A stretch of DNA of 64,000 nt from Mucilaginibacter pedocola (GTDB lineage Bacteria; Bacteroidota; Bacteroidia; Sphingobacteriales; Sphingobacteriaceae): positions 372,001 through 436,000 of the forward strand of contig NZ_MBTF01000035.1 in NCBI RefSeq assembly GCF_002013915.1, in the 5' to 3' direction. Within the stretch, counting starts at the first letter, position 1; the number at the start of each line of letters is the position of its first letter. A program made the position numbers and the translations under genes. The notes under the pieces are model-generated. The model ran no database searches. It was not told the DNA's origin and saw only the letters and a list, made by a program, of their open reading frames with translations. Positions 36,127 through 44,924 of this stretch are shown in pieces.

Positions 36127-37860
36127 ATGAAGAAACGACTGGTAATTATCGGCGGGGGCTTTTCGGGGTTCTGGAGTGCACTAAGTGCAGTGCGGCAAAG
36201 CCGAAAGATCAGTAAGCGGGATGAGGTTGAGATCACTATTATTAACCCTGATGAATATTTCACCATCAGGCCCCGTCTTTATGAAGCTTCTCTGGCAGGC
36301 TTACGAATAGAACTTTCCAGGTATACCATACCGCTGGGGATTTCCCTAATTACCGGAAGGGTAGAATATATATTACCCGAAACCGAGACAATATCAGTCC
36401 TTACCGCCGACGGTACTTTTTCATTGGGTTATGACTACCTTGTTCTTGCGACGGGGAGCGTTCTAAAGCGATCTGACATTTCGGGTATTGAACACACGTT
36501 TAATGTAGATACTTTTAATGCCGCGCGTAAACTGGAAAAGCACTTGGAAAAACTGGCTGAACAGGGTTTCGGCAGCGAAGGAGCAGCGACATTCGTTGTT
36601 GTGGGAGCCGGGTTCACAGGGCTGGAGACCGTCTCCACGATCATAGAAAAGGCCCGCAGCATCAGTAAGCGATTTGTCAGCCCACCACCGCTTTTTAAGG
36701 CGATAAATATTGAAAAACTCCTGGAGATAGGCAGCGGGTATTCTGCTGAAGCACAGGCATACATCCGGAAAGCGATAACGCTGCAGAACATCGAGGTATT
36801 TACCGGGACAGAGGTTACTTCAGTAAAACCGGGATCGGTAAGGCTGAACAACGGGACGGTGATTGCTACGCAGACCGTTATATGGGCTACAGGTATGGAG
36901 GCCAGCGAACTTACTGCGCAGTTCAATGGCGAACGGGATGAATTCAATCGCCTTAAAGTGGATGCCTTCCTGAAATTGCCAGAATATGATAATGTCATTC
37001 TTAGCGGCGATGTAGCAAATGTTGATACCGGGAACGGTGAAGCTTGTGCAATGGCCGCCCAATACAGCAACTTTCAGGGCCGCTGGGCCGGACACAATGC
37101 GATCAATGATCTTTTCGGGCTGCCCCTGAAAGAGTACAGGCAGACCGGACAGATCACCTGTCTGGATCTTGGCCGTAGTCAGGGCCTTGTTACCTTCGGC
37201 CGCGATCATCAGGTGGAATTAAGCGGAAAAGAAGCCCATGATGTAAAAATGTATGTCAACACAAAACTTATTTACCCGCCGGCAGATGCGGAAGACGCGG
37301 TGGAGGCTTCCTTTCCTGAAGGGCCGAAGCTGCAAGAAATAAGGGAAAGTTACAAGCGCTCCATACACATCAAAAACAACAGAAACTTTAAAATAAAACA
37401 GAACTTTATGAAAAAGAAAGACTACGCACAACTATTTCTCCGCCTGTCGCTCGGGCTTGGTTTTTTGTCTGCAGTGCTGGACAGGTTGGGGTGGCTGGGG
37501 CAACCCGGTACGCATAATATTAACTGGGGCAACTGGCAAAATTTCATTGCTTATACCCAAATGCTGGTACCATGGTCGCCCGCTGGCCTGACCCGAGTAC
37601 TCGGGCTGCTCGCTACGGTAGGAGAGGCTGTATTCGGGCTGCTCCTTATTGTAGGTTACAAGACAAAATGGAATGCAATGGCGGCCTGTCTGCTCACCCT
37701 TACGTTTATCATTTGTATGGTGTTCACCGCGGGAACCAAGGCTGTATTCAACTACTCGGTACCGGCAGTATGCGCCGGTGCTTTTTTACTTTCGGCATTC
37801 AGCGAGTTCCGCTGGAGCATAGATAATATTTACAGGGAAGGTCACAGCATCCTGAGGTGA
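36127..37860 (+). CDS. NDH-2-like FAD/NAD(P) oxidoreductase fused to a DoxX-like membrane domain
   Basis: 577 residues. Residues 1-420 are a pyridine-nucleotide disulfide/NDH-2-like flavoprotein: FAD motif VIIGGGFSGFWSA, NADH motif VVVGAGFTGLET, SGDVANV and QYSNFQGRWAGHNAINDL. Residues 428-577 form a four-helix DoxX-like domain (DRLGWLG, NINWGNWQNF, RWSIDNI). An in-frame ATG at 37408 marks the joint (MKKKDYAQLF), as if two genes had fused. Stand-alone versions of both halves occur at 59823-61058 and 53886-54326. The fusion suggests that electrons pass from NAD(P)H to membrane quinone via the DoxX part, as in DoxDA-type enzymes; that is inference. Confidence 0.88.
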   Translation: MKKRLVIIGGGFSGFWSALSAVRQSRKISKRDEVEITIINPDEYFTIRPRLYEASLAGLRIELSRYTIPLGISLITGRVEYILPETETISVLTADGTFSLGYDYLVLATGSVLKRSDISGIEHTFNVDTFNAARKLEKHLEKLAEQGFGSEGAATFVVVGAGFTGLETVSTIIEKARSISKRFVSPPPLFKAINIEKLLEIGSGYSAEAQAYIRKAITLQNIEVFTGTEVTSVKPGSVRLNNGTVIATQTVIWATGMEASELTAQFNGERDEFNRLKVDAFLKLPEYDNVILSGDVANVDTGNGEACAMAAQYSNFQGRWAGHNAINDLFGLPLKEYRQTGQITCLDLGRSQGLVTFGRDHQVELSGKEAHDVKMYVNTKLIYPPADAEDAVEASFPEGPKLQEIRESYKRSIHIKNNRNFKIKQNFMKKKDYAQLFLRLSLGLGFLSAVLDRLGWLGQPGTHNINWGNWQNFIAYTQMLVPWSPAGLTRVLGLLATVGEAVFGLLLIVGYKTKWNAMAACLLTLTFIICMVFTAGTKAVFNYSVPAVCAGAFLLSAFSEFRWSIDNIYREGHSILR

Positions 37861-37947
37861 ACTTCGCTGTTACCCGATGCCGGTTCCTGAGTCTGTTTCA
37901 AAGAAATCATTCCGGGGCATTCAAAAGCACCTATAAACTTTATAAAA

Positions 37948-39228
37948 ATGAATGAAGTATTGATAAAAAAAAGAAAAGTAGTGATCGTCGGCGGTGGTTT
38001 CGCAGGGCTTAACCTCGCGAAAGATCTGATCACGGACAAGCTGTACAGCATAACGCTTATTGACAGGAATAATTACAATTACTTTCCGCCGCTCCTCTAT
38101 CAGGTGGCGACGTCTTTTCTTGACCCTTCCAGTATCAGCGCTCCGTTCCGGAAATTATTTCGGGACGGACGTCTCTTGTTCCGTATGGCCGAGGTCTTAC
38201 GAGTGGATCCAACGGCAAAAAAGCTGATCCTGAATAACGGTGAACTGTCCTATGATATTCTTGTTTTTGCAGCAGGAGGAAAAGTAAATTTTTTCGGTAA
38301 CGAAAATATTCGCAGGTATGCGATACCTATGAAAACTATAGATGATGCGTTGCGCATGCGAAATGCAATGGTACGTACAATGGAAAGGGCAAGTATCACG
38401 AAGGATCCGGAAGAGCGGAAGAAACTGCTGACCATCGTTATTGCCGGTGGCGGCCCCACAGGCGTGGAGGTGGCAGGAATGCTTGCCGAAATGAAGAAAT
38501 ATATCCTTCCCAGAGATTACCCGGAGCTTAAAGATGAACAGGTGAACTTGTATGTTGTTGACGGCGGCCCCGCTTTGTTGCTGCCGATGAGTGATAAAAC
38601 ACATCGTGAGGCTTATCAGATACTGTCAGAAAGAGGTGTTAGTATAAAACTGAGGTCCAGGGTGAAAGACTATGATGGCGAACGCGTACTGTTGGATGAC
38701 GGGACGGAAATTAAAGCAGGGACCATGATCTGGGCGGCAGGTATAACGGCTAATACCTTCGAGGGCATACCGGAAGCAAGTACCGGCATCGGTAAACGTA
38801 TGCTTACGGATGAATATGGCCGTGTTAAAAATGTACCGGATGTTTATGCGATCGGCGATGCCGCGCTTCATACAGATGATCCGAGATACCCCCATGGCCA
38901 TCCTCAGGTGGCACAGCCCGCTATTCAAATGGGGAAAGCCCTGGCTAAGAACTTAAGGGCACTTGCCCGTGAGCGGCCGCTGAAACCATTCATTTATGCT
39001 GACAAGGGAGATATGGCCATCATCGGCCGTACCAGGGCTGTTGTCGATCTGTTCGGGCATAAACTCCATATAAACGGACTGCCCGGCCTATTAATATGGT
39101 TATTTATTCATCTGATATCGCTCGTTAGTTTCAGAAATAAGTTTGTCACCTTTTATGACTGGGCAAGTGCTTACCTGTCCAAAGACAGGTCGCTGCGGAT
39201 GATATTCCGTACGGAGAAAACGGAATGA
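37948..39228 (+). CDS. ndh: Type II NADH:quinone oxidoreductase (NDH-2)
   Basis: 426 residues. It has two Rossmann motifs (VVIVGGGFAGLNLAKDL and TIVIAGGGPTGVEVAGMLAE), YNYFPPLLYQVATSFLDPSS near the flavin, TMIWAAGITANTF, VYAIGDAA, and AQPAIQMGKALAKNL with the C-terminal membrane-anchoring stretch GLLIWLFIHLISLV. These are the markers of non-proton-pumping NDH-2 enzymes. It delivers electrons from NADH to menaquinone at the inner membrane. It starts 87 bp after the NDH-DoxX gene and likely shares its transcript. Confidence 0.93.
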   Translation: MNEVLIKKRKVVIVGGGFAGLNLAKDLITDKLYSITLIDRNNYNYFPPLLYQVATSFLDPSSISAPFRKLFRDGRLLFRMAEVLRVDPTAKKLILNNGELSYDILVFAAGGKVNFFGNENIRRYAIPMKTIDDALRMRNAMVRTMERASITKDPEERKKLLTIVIAGGGPTGVEVAGMLAEMKKYILPRDYPELKDEQVNLYVVDGGPALLLPMSDKTHREAYQILSERGVSIKLRSRVKDYDGERVLLDDGTEIKAGTMIWAAGITANTFEGIPEASTGIGKRMLTDEYGRVKNVPDVYAIGDAALHTDDPRYPHGHPQVAQPAIQMGKALAKNLRALARERPLKPFIYADKGDMAIIGRTRAVVDLFGHKLHINGLPGLLIWLFIHLISLVSFRNKFVTFYDWASAYLSKDRSLRMIFRTEKTE

Positions 39229-39310
39229 GAATCGTCCCGACGGCTGGATTCTGAAAAGCCTTAATCCCGTTTATTTCACGCGGGAGTGTTGAGAAGAGGT
39301 GGTCCGCTGA

Positions 39311-40249
39311 TCAGCTGTCAACGGAATTTCCGGCAAACAGGTTCCCGCTGAATGCCGGCAGGCTGAAATAAAATTCTGAACCCTGTCCCAATTTGCTCCG
39401 TACGCCGGCCTTTCCCAGATGTTCGGCGATAATCTCACTGACAATATAGAGGCCATAGCCGCTCCCTTCAACTCCCCGAACTGCTTCTGTCAACGCACGA
39501 TAAGACCGCTGAAAGATCTTTTCTGACAAACCCGTTTCTATGCCTGTGCCAAAATCCTTTACGGTGACGGTTACAGCTTCTGGAGTACTTTCACAGTTGA
39601 TCAGCACTGTCTTGTTCCCACAGGAATATTTAATGGCATTGTTCAAATAGTTGTTCAGCACCTGTTTAATCTTGTGCCTTTCTCCTGTTACGCAGGCTGT
39701 TTTTACCCCGTGTAGCTCGAACGAAAACCCCGGATAAAGCAGAACGGCTTCGTCTATAGTTTCCGTGAGCAGTAAGGTTATATCGAATCTGCAGAACTTC
39801 GGGGCGGGGGCTGACAGGGGGCATTCAAAGCTTTGGACGAAATCGTCCGTGATCCTGTTGATCGTACCGATCTGTTCGGTTGCCCTTTCCATGAAATGCC
39901 TCATTTGATCCGTGCGATGGTCAGACAGTCGCTGCGCCATTTGGAGATAGAGCTTTGCCAGGCATAAAGGTGTTTTGATCTCATGCCCGAGCAATTTCAT
40001 TGTTTCTGCCGGATCCTGTCCCTCACGGAAAGTTTTCGGCACTGATTCCGCTGAAAGTTCAGATAGGGGATTTGCGTTCCGTTCCGCGTTCACACCCTGA
40101 ACCCTTTGAATAGCTTTAGATTCCTGCATTTCTTCATTATTAATGTCTGGTTTTCCGGTAAAGCCGTTTAAGCCGGCGTGCCGCCCGGGAATATATTTTT
40201 TAATTCTCTGATCCTTACCGTTGCCCGGATAATGCAAGCCAGATGCCAT
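39311..40249 (-). CDS. Soluble sensor histidine kinase without a sensor domain
   Basis: 312 residues from the ATG at 40249; an internal ATG at 40129 is also possible. His89 in LLGHEIKTPL is the phosphoacceptor; the ATPase domain has NNYLNNAIKYS, DFGTGIE and GSGYGLYIVSEI. There is no membrane segment and no recognisable input domain in the first 80 residues. Such short kinases often act with another sensor or have a partner response regulator; none is adjacent. It is convergent with the NDH-2 gene and divergent from the oxidase operon. Confidence 0.9.
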   Translation of the reverse strand: MASGLHYPGNGKDQRIKKYIPGRHAGLNGFTGKPDINNEEMQESKAIQRVQGVNAERNANPLSELSAESVPKTFREGQDPAETMKLLGHEIKTPLCLAKLYLQMAQRLSDHRTDQMRHFMERATEQIGTINRITDDFVQSFECPLSAPAPKFCRFDITLLLTETIDEAVLLYPGFSFELHGVKTACVTGERHKIKQVLNNYLNNAIKYSCGNKTVLINCESTPEAVTVTVKDFGTGIETGLSEKIFQRSYRALTEAVRGVEGSGYGLYIVSEIIAEHLGKAGVRSKLGQGSEFYFSLPAFSGNLFAGNSVDS

Positions 40250-40637
40250 GTAGTTAAGTATTTGTTTGCCAGGTTTTTGTGCCTGTGTGTGTGGCTTGTT
40301 GCGGACTTTATATCGTTTTTATGCGATATAGTGGCGCTAAGATGCCACTTCATCAGGCCGTGGGCCGGTTTTAATGACGCCGGTAAGGTTTCCCCACAAG
40401 CCGGCCCGCCGAAACACTCGGAGACACGGTATTTCGCGTATCGGGCATCTTTAAAACGCGTAACGCCGAAATATCGGAGATGTGTAAATCTGTGCTTGAT
40501 TTAAATTGCTGATGTACAGATTATTATATAATGGCACGTAAGTCGTTATGGGTCGGCAGTTCAATTCGAGGAACTTCAGCCATTTCCGGAATCCCTGTGA
40601 TGGCGGCAGTTCCGGTCGATAGGTAATATTGATAACA
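40250..40637. other. Divergent region before the oxidase operon
   Basis: 388 bp. It contains the inverted repeat TATATCG (40309-40315) / CGATATA (40324-40330) with an 8-bp spacer, and TGGCAC-GTAAG-TCGTT (40532-40547), a weaker sigma-54-like match 91 bp before the oxidase start. No coding signal. Confidence 0.45.
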
Positions 40638-42779
40638 ATGATGAAAACAAACAAACTCTTCATTACAGCTTTCGCCGTGATGGCCGGTACCTCTGCTGCG
40701 TTTGCCGGAACGGATGACACAACGGGCATTTCCGGCCAGGGCATCAGTGACATTGTTTACGGCCTGTTAATGGGGGCATTGATCTTTCTTATGCTTCTTC
40801 TGCTCCTCTGGCTGTACAGGCTGTCTGTAAAACTCAGGTTAGAGACAAATGACAATAAAGCCGATCATAAACGAAGGATGCAGCAGCAGGTCTCTGCACT
40901 CGACAGAACGGATCTCAGCCATATACTGACACATAGCGCTTCCTTACGAAAGAGGACCGGAAATAATGCGGGGATCGTTACGGCAATGATCTTTATGAGT
41001 CTGCTGGCCGCTCCTGCAAAAGCGGAGGCCGGCCCGGCACCTGATCTGCTTCTGAAAAGTCCCGGAATGATAATTACCGTGACACTTATCCTGCTGCCGC
41101 TTATGGTTGCCATATGGTATACCGGTATAAAGGTGTCCCGTCTGATCAGCCGAATACAGTTCCGGCGCATCAGGAATGAGACGGACGATCTGATCAGCGC
41201 CGCGGGTACTGATCCTGATTTCTATCACCTGCTCCTGGAAAGAAAAGCATCACTGGATTTTAAATTATCGGACGAGGAGCTTGGCAGTAATGTATCTCCT
41301 GCGGATCGGAAGGGTTTACTGCACAATGTTGCAGAAGTTGATTCACCCCGCTTCCTTGCTGCCAAAAGGAAAGCATCCGTTCCTCATGACCTTGATAAGT
41401 CACTTGTAAGGGCAATCCTCTGGTTTCTGGGCTCTGCGACAGCCTGGCTGGTACTTGGAACCTCTGTAGGGGAATATCTGGGCATTAAATTCGTAGCGCC
41501 TGACGCAGACCACGTGAGCTGGCTGAGTTTCGGGCGCCTGCGCCCCGTTCACACGAATATGGTATTCTGGGGGTGGTCTTCTTTGGCCATGCTCGGCCTT
41601 GGTTACTACGTGGTACCGAGGGTAAGCAATACCGTTATATTCAGTATTCGACTGGCTTACTGGTCACTGATACTCGTTAACAGTGCTGTTCTTTGCGGTT
41701 CGCTCACACTTATGGCCGGTATTAACAACGGGGGCGGCGAATACCGTGAGTATATCTGGCCGGTGATGGCTCTTTTCGCATTGGGTATACTTTTAACACT
41801 TTATAATTATTACCGTACAATTGGCAGCCGCAAGACAACGGAGATCTATATTTCCAACTGGTATATTGTGGCGGCCATGATGTTCGTAACCGTGATCGCC
41901 CTGGTCGGTTACCTCCCGCAGTGGCAAAACGGCCTCGGTGAAACCATCGTGCAGGGATATTATATGCACCAGGCTGTCGGAATGTGGTTCATGCTGTTCA
42001 ATCTGGGACTGATCTATTATTTTCTCCCCCAGCAATTGAACACACCTATTTATTCCTATAGTCTGGGTATCCTTGCCTTTTGGGCACAGATACTTTTCTA
42101 TACCCTGATCGGCACACATCACTTTCTGTTCAGTTCGATCCCGTGGTGGCTGCAGACCGTCGCTATTGTCGGAAGCGTCGGTATGCTGATCCCGGTTTTT
42201 GCGGGTACGACCAATTTTCTCATGACCATGAAAGGGAATTTCCACAAGATCAGCCGGAGCTATACGCTGCCGTTCTATCTTGTTGGCGTAATTTTCTATT
42301 TCACAGGCTCCATGCAGGGTACGGCAGAGGCATTCAGGGAAACGAATTTGGCCTGGCATTTTACAGATTTTACAACGGCTCACTCGCATATCACCATGTA
42401 CGGCATTATTGCCTTTATGCTATGGGCTTTTATATATACGCTTGTTCCGCGCCTAACGGGAAAGGAACCCGGACAACACTGGGTCGGCGCACATTTTTGG
42501 CTTGCACTGGTCGGCCTGCTATTTTACACCGTGCCGTTAATGATCGGCGGGACACTGAGAGGCATTGCCTGGCAATCCGGTAAGCCTTTTATTGACAGTG
42601 TGGTGCTGATGGCCCCGTACTGGTTGTGGAGAGCTATCGGGGGTTCTCTGATGTGGCTGTCTCATCTGGTCTTCTGCTGGAATATGTATACAATGACGCT
42701 CCGTCGTTCCGAGAATGAGATCAGAAAAGAGGTCATGGATGCTCTCGGCAACAATCATATGATCTCTAACCCCGTCTAA
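40638..42779 (+). CDS. ccoN: cbb3-like heme-copper oxidase subunit I with N-terminal membrane extension
   Basis: About 713 residues from ATG 40638 (a second ATG follows at 40641). The catalytic part begins near residue 240 (DKSLVRAILWFLGSATAWLV). Ligands: His305 in RPVHTNMVFWGW (low-spin heme), His444 in YYMHQAVGM and His494-His495 in GTHHFLF (Cu-B), His582/His584 in TTAHSHITM (hemes). Tyr488, six residues before the HH pair, matches the cross-linked active-site tyrosine of cbb3 oxidases, and His444 lacks the +4 Glu of NorB. So oxygen reduction is favoured over NO reduction. The first ~240 residues add a signal-like segment and about three membrane helices not found in ordinary CcoN. Confidence 0.87.
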   Translation: MMKTNKLFITAFAVMAGTSAAFAGTDDTTGISGQGISDIVYGLLMGALIFLMLLLLLWLYRLSVKLRLETNDNKADHKRRMQQQVSALDRTDLSHILTHSASLRKRTGNNAGIVTAMIFMSLLAAPAKAEAGPAPDLLLKSPGMIITVTLILLPLMVAIWYTGIKVSRLISRIQFRRIRNETDDLISAAGTDPDFYHLLLERKASLDFKLSDEELGSNVSPADRKGLLHNVAEVDSPRFLAAKRKASVPHDLDKSLVRAILWFLGSATAWLVLGTSVGEYLGIKFVAPDADHVSWLSFGRLRPVHTNMVFWGWSSLAMLGLGYYVVPRVSNTVIFSIRLAYWSLILVNSAVLCGSLTLMAGINNGGGEYREYIWPVMALFALGILLTLYNYYRTIGSRKTTEIYISNWYIVAAMMFVTVIALVGYLPQWQNGLGETIVQGYYMHQAVGMWFMLFNLGLIYYFLPQQLNTPIYSYSLGILAFWAQILFYTLIGTHHFLFSSIPWWLQTVAIVGSVGMLIPVFAGTTNFLMTMKGNFHKISRSYTLPFYLVGVIFYFTGSMQGTAEAFRETNLAWHFTDFTTAHSHITMYGIIAFMLWAFIYTLVPRLTGKEPGQHWVGAHFWLALVGLLFYTVPLMIGGTLRGIAWQSGKPFIDSVVLMAPYWLWRAIGGSLMWLSHLVFCWNMYTMTLRRSENEIRKEVMDALGNNHMISNPV

Positions 42780-42793
42780 CAGAAATATAGAAC

Positions 42794-43795
42794 ATGGATC
42801 TCTACTCGAATCATAAAAAACTCTATATGGCCGCGCTCGGATTTTTCCTGGTGCTTACGCTCTTCGTTGCCATAATTCCTGCACTCAGCAACCAGCAGGC
42901 CAACGCCGTCCTTCCGGGATCGAGGCCATTAAATGCTTTAGAAAAAGAAGGTAAAGCAGTATTCATCGCTGAGGGGTGTGTAGCCTGCCACACGCAGCAG
43001 GTCCGGAACCTCGATATGGATAAGAACTGGGGCAGCCGTCCCAGCATAGCTGCGGACTATGCCGGCATCACAAGGACGGATGTCTGGCGAAATACGGCAA
43101 CGCTGATGGGATCGGAAAGGACAGGCCCGGACCTTACAAATATCGGTAACCGCCAGCCAGCCGAAGACTGGCACTTGCTTCACCTTTACAACCCGCGCCT
43201 TGTTGTCGGCACATCAGTGATGCCGTCGTACGAATGGCTCTTTGAGTCAAAGGAATATGCTGATACGGAAGATAAGGTGCTCAATATTCCCGGGGCTGAA
43301 AAAGACGGCAGAAAAGTTGTTGCCTCGCGCAAGGCCATGGCGCTGGTGGCTTATCTGCAATCGCTCAAACAATTAAAGCTGCCCGACGGCAGGCCTGTCC
43401 CGGTATTTCTGTACAGCAAAGATGCCGGTAAGGTTACTGCAGCTGTGCTGGCTCTGAAAAAGCAAACAGCGTTTGATGGTGAAGCGCTGTATACAAGCAA
43501 TTGCTCAAGCTGCCACCAACCGAACGGACAAGGGATACCCGGGGCATTTCCTTCACTGAAAGGGAGCGCGATCGTTCTGGACACTGATCCTCTGGTGCAG
43601 GTCACTATCATCATGAAGGGCTATGACGGAAGAGCAGGGGAGGGATACGGTGCAATGCCTGCCGTCGGCACAAATAATAATCTGAAGCCGGAAGAAGTTG
43701 CCGCAATAGTCAATCACGAACGTAGCAGTTGGGGGAATCAATCCAAACAGGTGACCGCAGAGGAAGTGAAGAAGATCATCTCTTCCCTGAAGTAA
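42794..43795 (+). CDS. ccoO: CcoO-like cytochrome c with a second, CcoP-like heme domain
   Basis: 333 residues with an N-terminal membrane anchor (about 10-31). The first heme motif CVACH (62-66) sits in the CcoO context EGCVACHTQQVRNLD...NWGSRPSIAADYAG, with VMPSYEW for the methionine ligand. The second motif CSSCH (237-241) is in an added cytochrome c domain (CHQPNGQGIPGAFPSL, AMPAVG). So CcoO plus one CcoP-like heme are carried on one chain. It passes electrons to subunit I. It begins 14 bp after that gene, so it is co-transcribed. Confidence 0.9.
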   Translation: MDLYSNHKKLYMAALGFFLVLTLFVAIIPALSNQQANAVLPGSRPLNALEKEGKAVFIAEGCVACHTQQVRNLDMDKNWGSRPSIAADYAGITRTDVWRNTATLMGSERTGPDLTNIGNRQPAEDWHLLHLYNPRLVVGTSVMPSYEWLFESKEYADTEDKVLNIPGAEKDGRKVVASRKAMALVAYLQSLKQLKLPDGRPVPVFLYSKDAGKVTAAVLALKKQTAFDGEALYTSNCSSCHQPNGQGIPGAFPSLKGSAIVLDTDPLVQVTIIMKGYDGRAGEGYGAMPAVGTNNNLKPEEVAAIVNHERSSWGNQSKQVTAEEVKKIISSLK

Positions 43796-43837
43796 AGGCC
43801 AACATCACGGTATATCGCAAAAAATCAAAACAATTAC

Positions 43838-44110
43838 ATGATGAGAAAATACATTGTTACCATACCCGTCATTTTAGTCAGTGGAACTGCTTTCGGATGT
43901 GATGCCTGTAAAAAGCAACAATCTTTTTTTACCGGTATCAGCCACGGCAGAGGGCCGGAAAGCACCTGGGATTATCTGATCGTTGCGCTGATGGTCATCG
44001 TCACGCTTTATGTGCTTTTTGCAGCACTGAATTGCATGTTCAGGCCATACGAGAACCATCGGAGCCATATCAAATATACATTTATCGAATCGGATGATTA
44101 TGGAATTTAA
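43838..44110 (+). CDS. Small membrane protein of the oxidase operon, unknown
   Basis: 90 residues. Signal-like N-terminus MMRKYIVTIPVILVSGTAFG, then CDACKKQQSFF, a second membrane segment (YLIVALMVIVTLYVLFAALN) and a short tail. The C-x-x-C after the first segment lacks the following His, so it is not a heme c site; a metal or disulfide role is possible. It overlaps the next gene by 17 bp. I do not recognise a named family; by position it may be an assembly or accessory subunit. Confidence 0.7.
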   Translation: MMRKYIVTIPVILVSGTAFGCDACKKQQSFFTGISHGRGPESTWDYLIVALMVIVTLYVLFAALNCMFRPYENHRSHIKYTFIESDDYGI

Positions 44111-44507
44111 AAGCAGCGTTGTCCTCTACATTGATGACGACCCGCAGCCCGTCGGAGAGTTTCCCTGCCCGGTATCTTTCGAACTCGATACGCGGCGGCT
44201 GACGGACGGCGAACATGTTCTGAAGGTAGTAGGTAAAGACTATCTCGGAAAGGAAGGGATCAGACTGATACCTTTTAATGTGCGGAACGGGCCCGCTATT
44301 GCCGTCGAAGGCATTCGTAAGGATGAAACCGTGGAAGGGGTGTTGCCGCTTATGATCAATGCTTACAGTAAGGGCAATCAAAAAGTGTTTTTAGTACATG
44401 GCAGTGAAACGCCCCGGAGCATACCCTGGTGGATCGTTGCAGGGATCATCCTGTTTGCTGCATGGACAGTGTTTTTTGTGATCACTTCACTTTCGGTTAA
44501 ACTATAA
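44094..44507 (+). CDS. Membrane-anchored Ig-like protein of the oxidase operon, unknown
   Basis: 137 residues (ATG 44094; ATG 44100 is also possible). The first ~105 residues look like a beta-sandwich (VVLYIDDDPQPVGEFPC, LDTRRLTDGEHVLKVVGKD, PAIAVEGIRKDE); the C-terminus has one membrane segment (IPWWIVAGIILFAAWTVFFV). No signal peptide, so the sandwich may face the cytoplasm or be inserted by the C-terminal anchor. Not recognisable as CcoH/FixH. Overlap with the preceding gene and 14 bp to the globin gene show one operon. Confidence 0.65.
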   Translation: MIMEFKSSVVLYIDDDPQPVGEFPCPVSFELDTRRLTDGEHVLKVVGKDYLGKEGIRLIPFNVRNGPAIAVEGIRKDETVEGVLPLMINAYSKGNQKVFLVHGSETPRSIPWWIVAGIILFAAWTVFFVITSLSVKL

Positions 44508-44521
44508 AATAAGCATAGAAA

Positions 44522-44902
44522 ATGGCAGATAGACAAAACATGGATTCTATCAGATTACTGGTAGATGATTTTTACAGCAGGGTGCGGGAAGACGTACTCC
44601 TTAATCCGGTATTCGCGGAATTTATTATTGACTGGCAACCGCACCTGCTTAAGATGTATACTTTCTGGAATACGGTGCTCTTTGGCGTCCCTGATTACAA
44701 AGGTAATCCTTTCGCAAATCATGCTAAACTCACGGTCACGGCCGGGCATTTTTACCGCTGGCTTGAGTTGTTCGGCGAAACGGTAGGCCTGCATTTTGAA
44801 GGCCATAAGGCAGAAGAGGCAAAAAAGAGGGCGGAGATCATGGCAAGTATGTTTCAAAACAGAATGTCTCAACTGAAAGATAAAAAACACGCCCTGCTTT
44901 AA
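44522..44902 (+). CDS. Group III truncated hemoglobin
   Basis: 126 residues. Pattern of group III trHbs: LVDDFYSRVREDVLLNPVF, IIDWQPHLLKMYTFWNTVLFG, GNPFANHAKL and HFYRWLELFGETV, with His76 as the likely proximal ligand. Group III globins are poorly understood; Campylobacter Ctb has been proposed to influence oxygen supply to its cbb3 oxidase and nitrosative stress. Here the gene follows a cbb3-like oxidase and precedes a ferredoxin reductase and ferredoxin, which could keep its heme reduced. That link is inference. Confidence 0.88.
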   Translation: MADRQNMDSIRLLVDDFYSRVREDVLLNPVFAEFIIDWQPHLLKMYTFWNTVLFGVPDYKGNPFANHAKLTVTAGHFYRWLELFGETVGLHFEGHKAEEAKKRAEIMASMFQNRMSQLKDKKHALL

Positions 44903-44924
44903 GGACGGCCGGAGGTAACTGGAA

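Noticed and set aside
40638..42779. Reading the oxidase subunit I as a NorB-type nitric oxide reductase
   Set aside because: The region TTAHSHITMYG resembles NorB, but the Glu after the first Cu-B His is missing and the oxidase-type Tyr488 is present.
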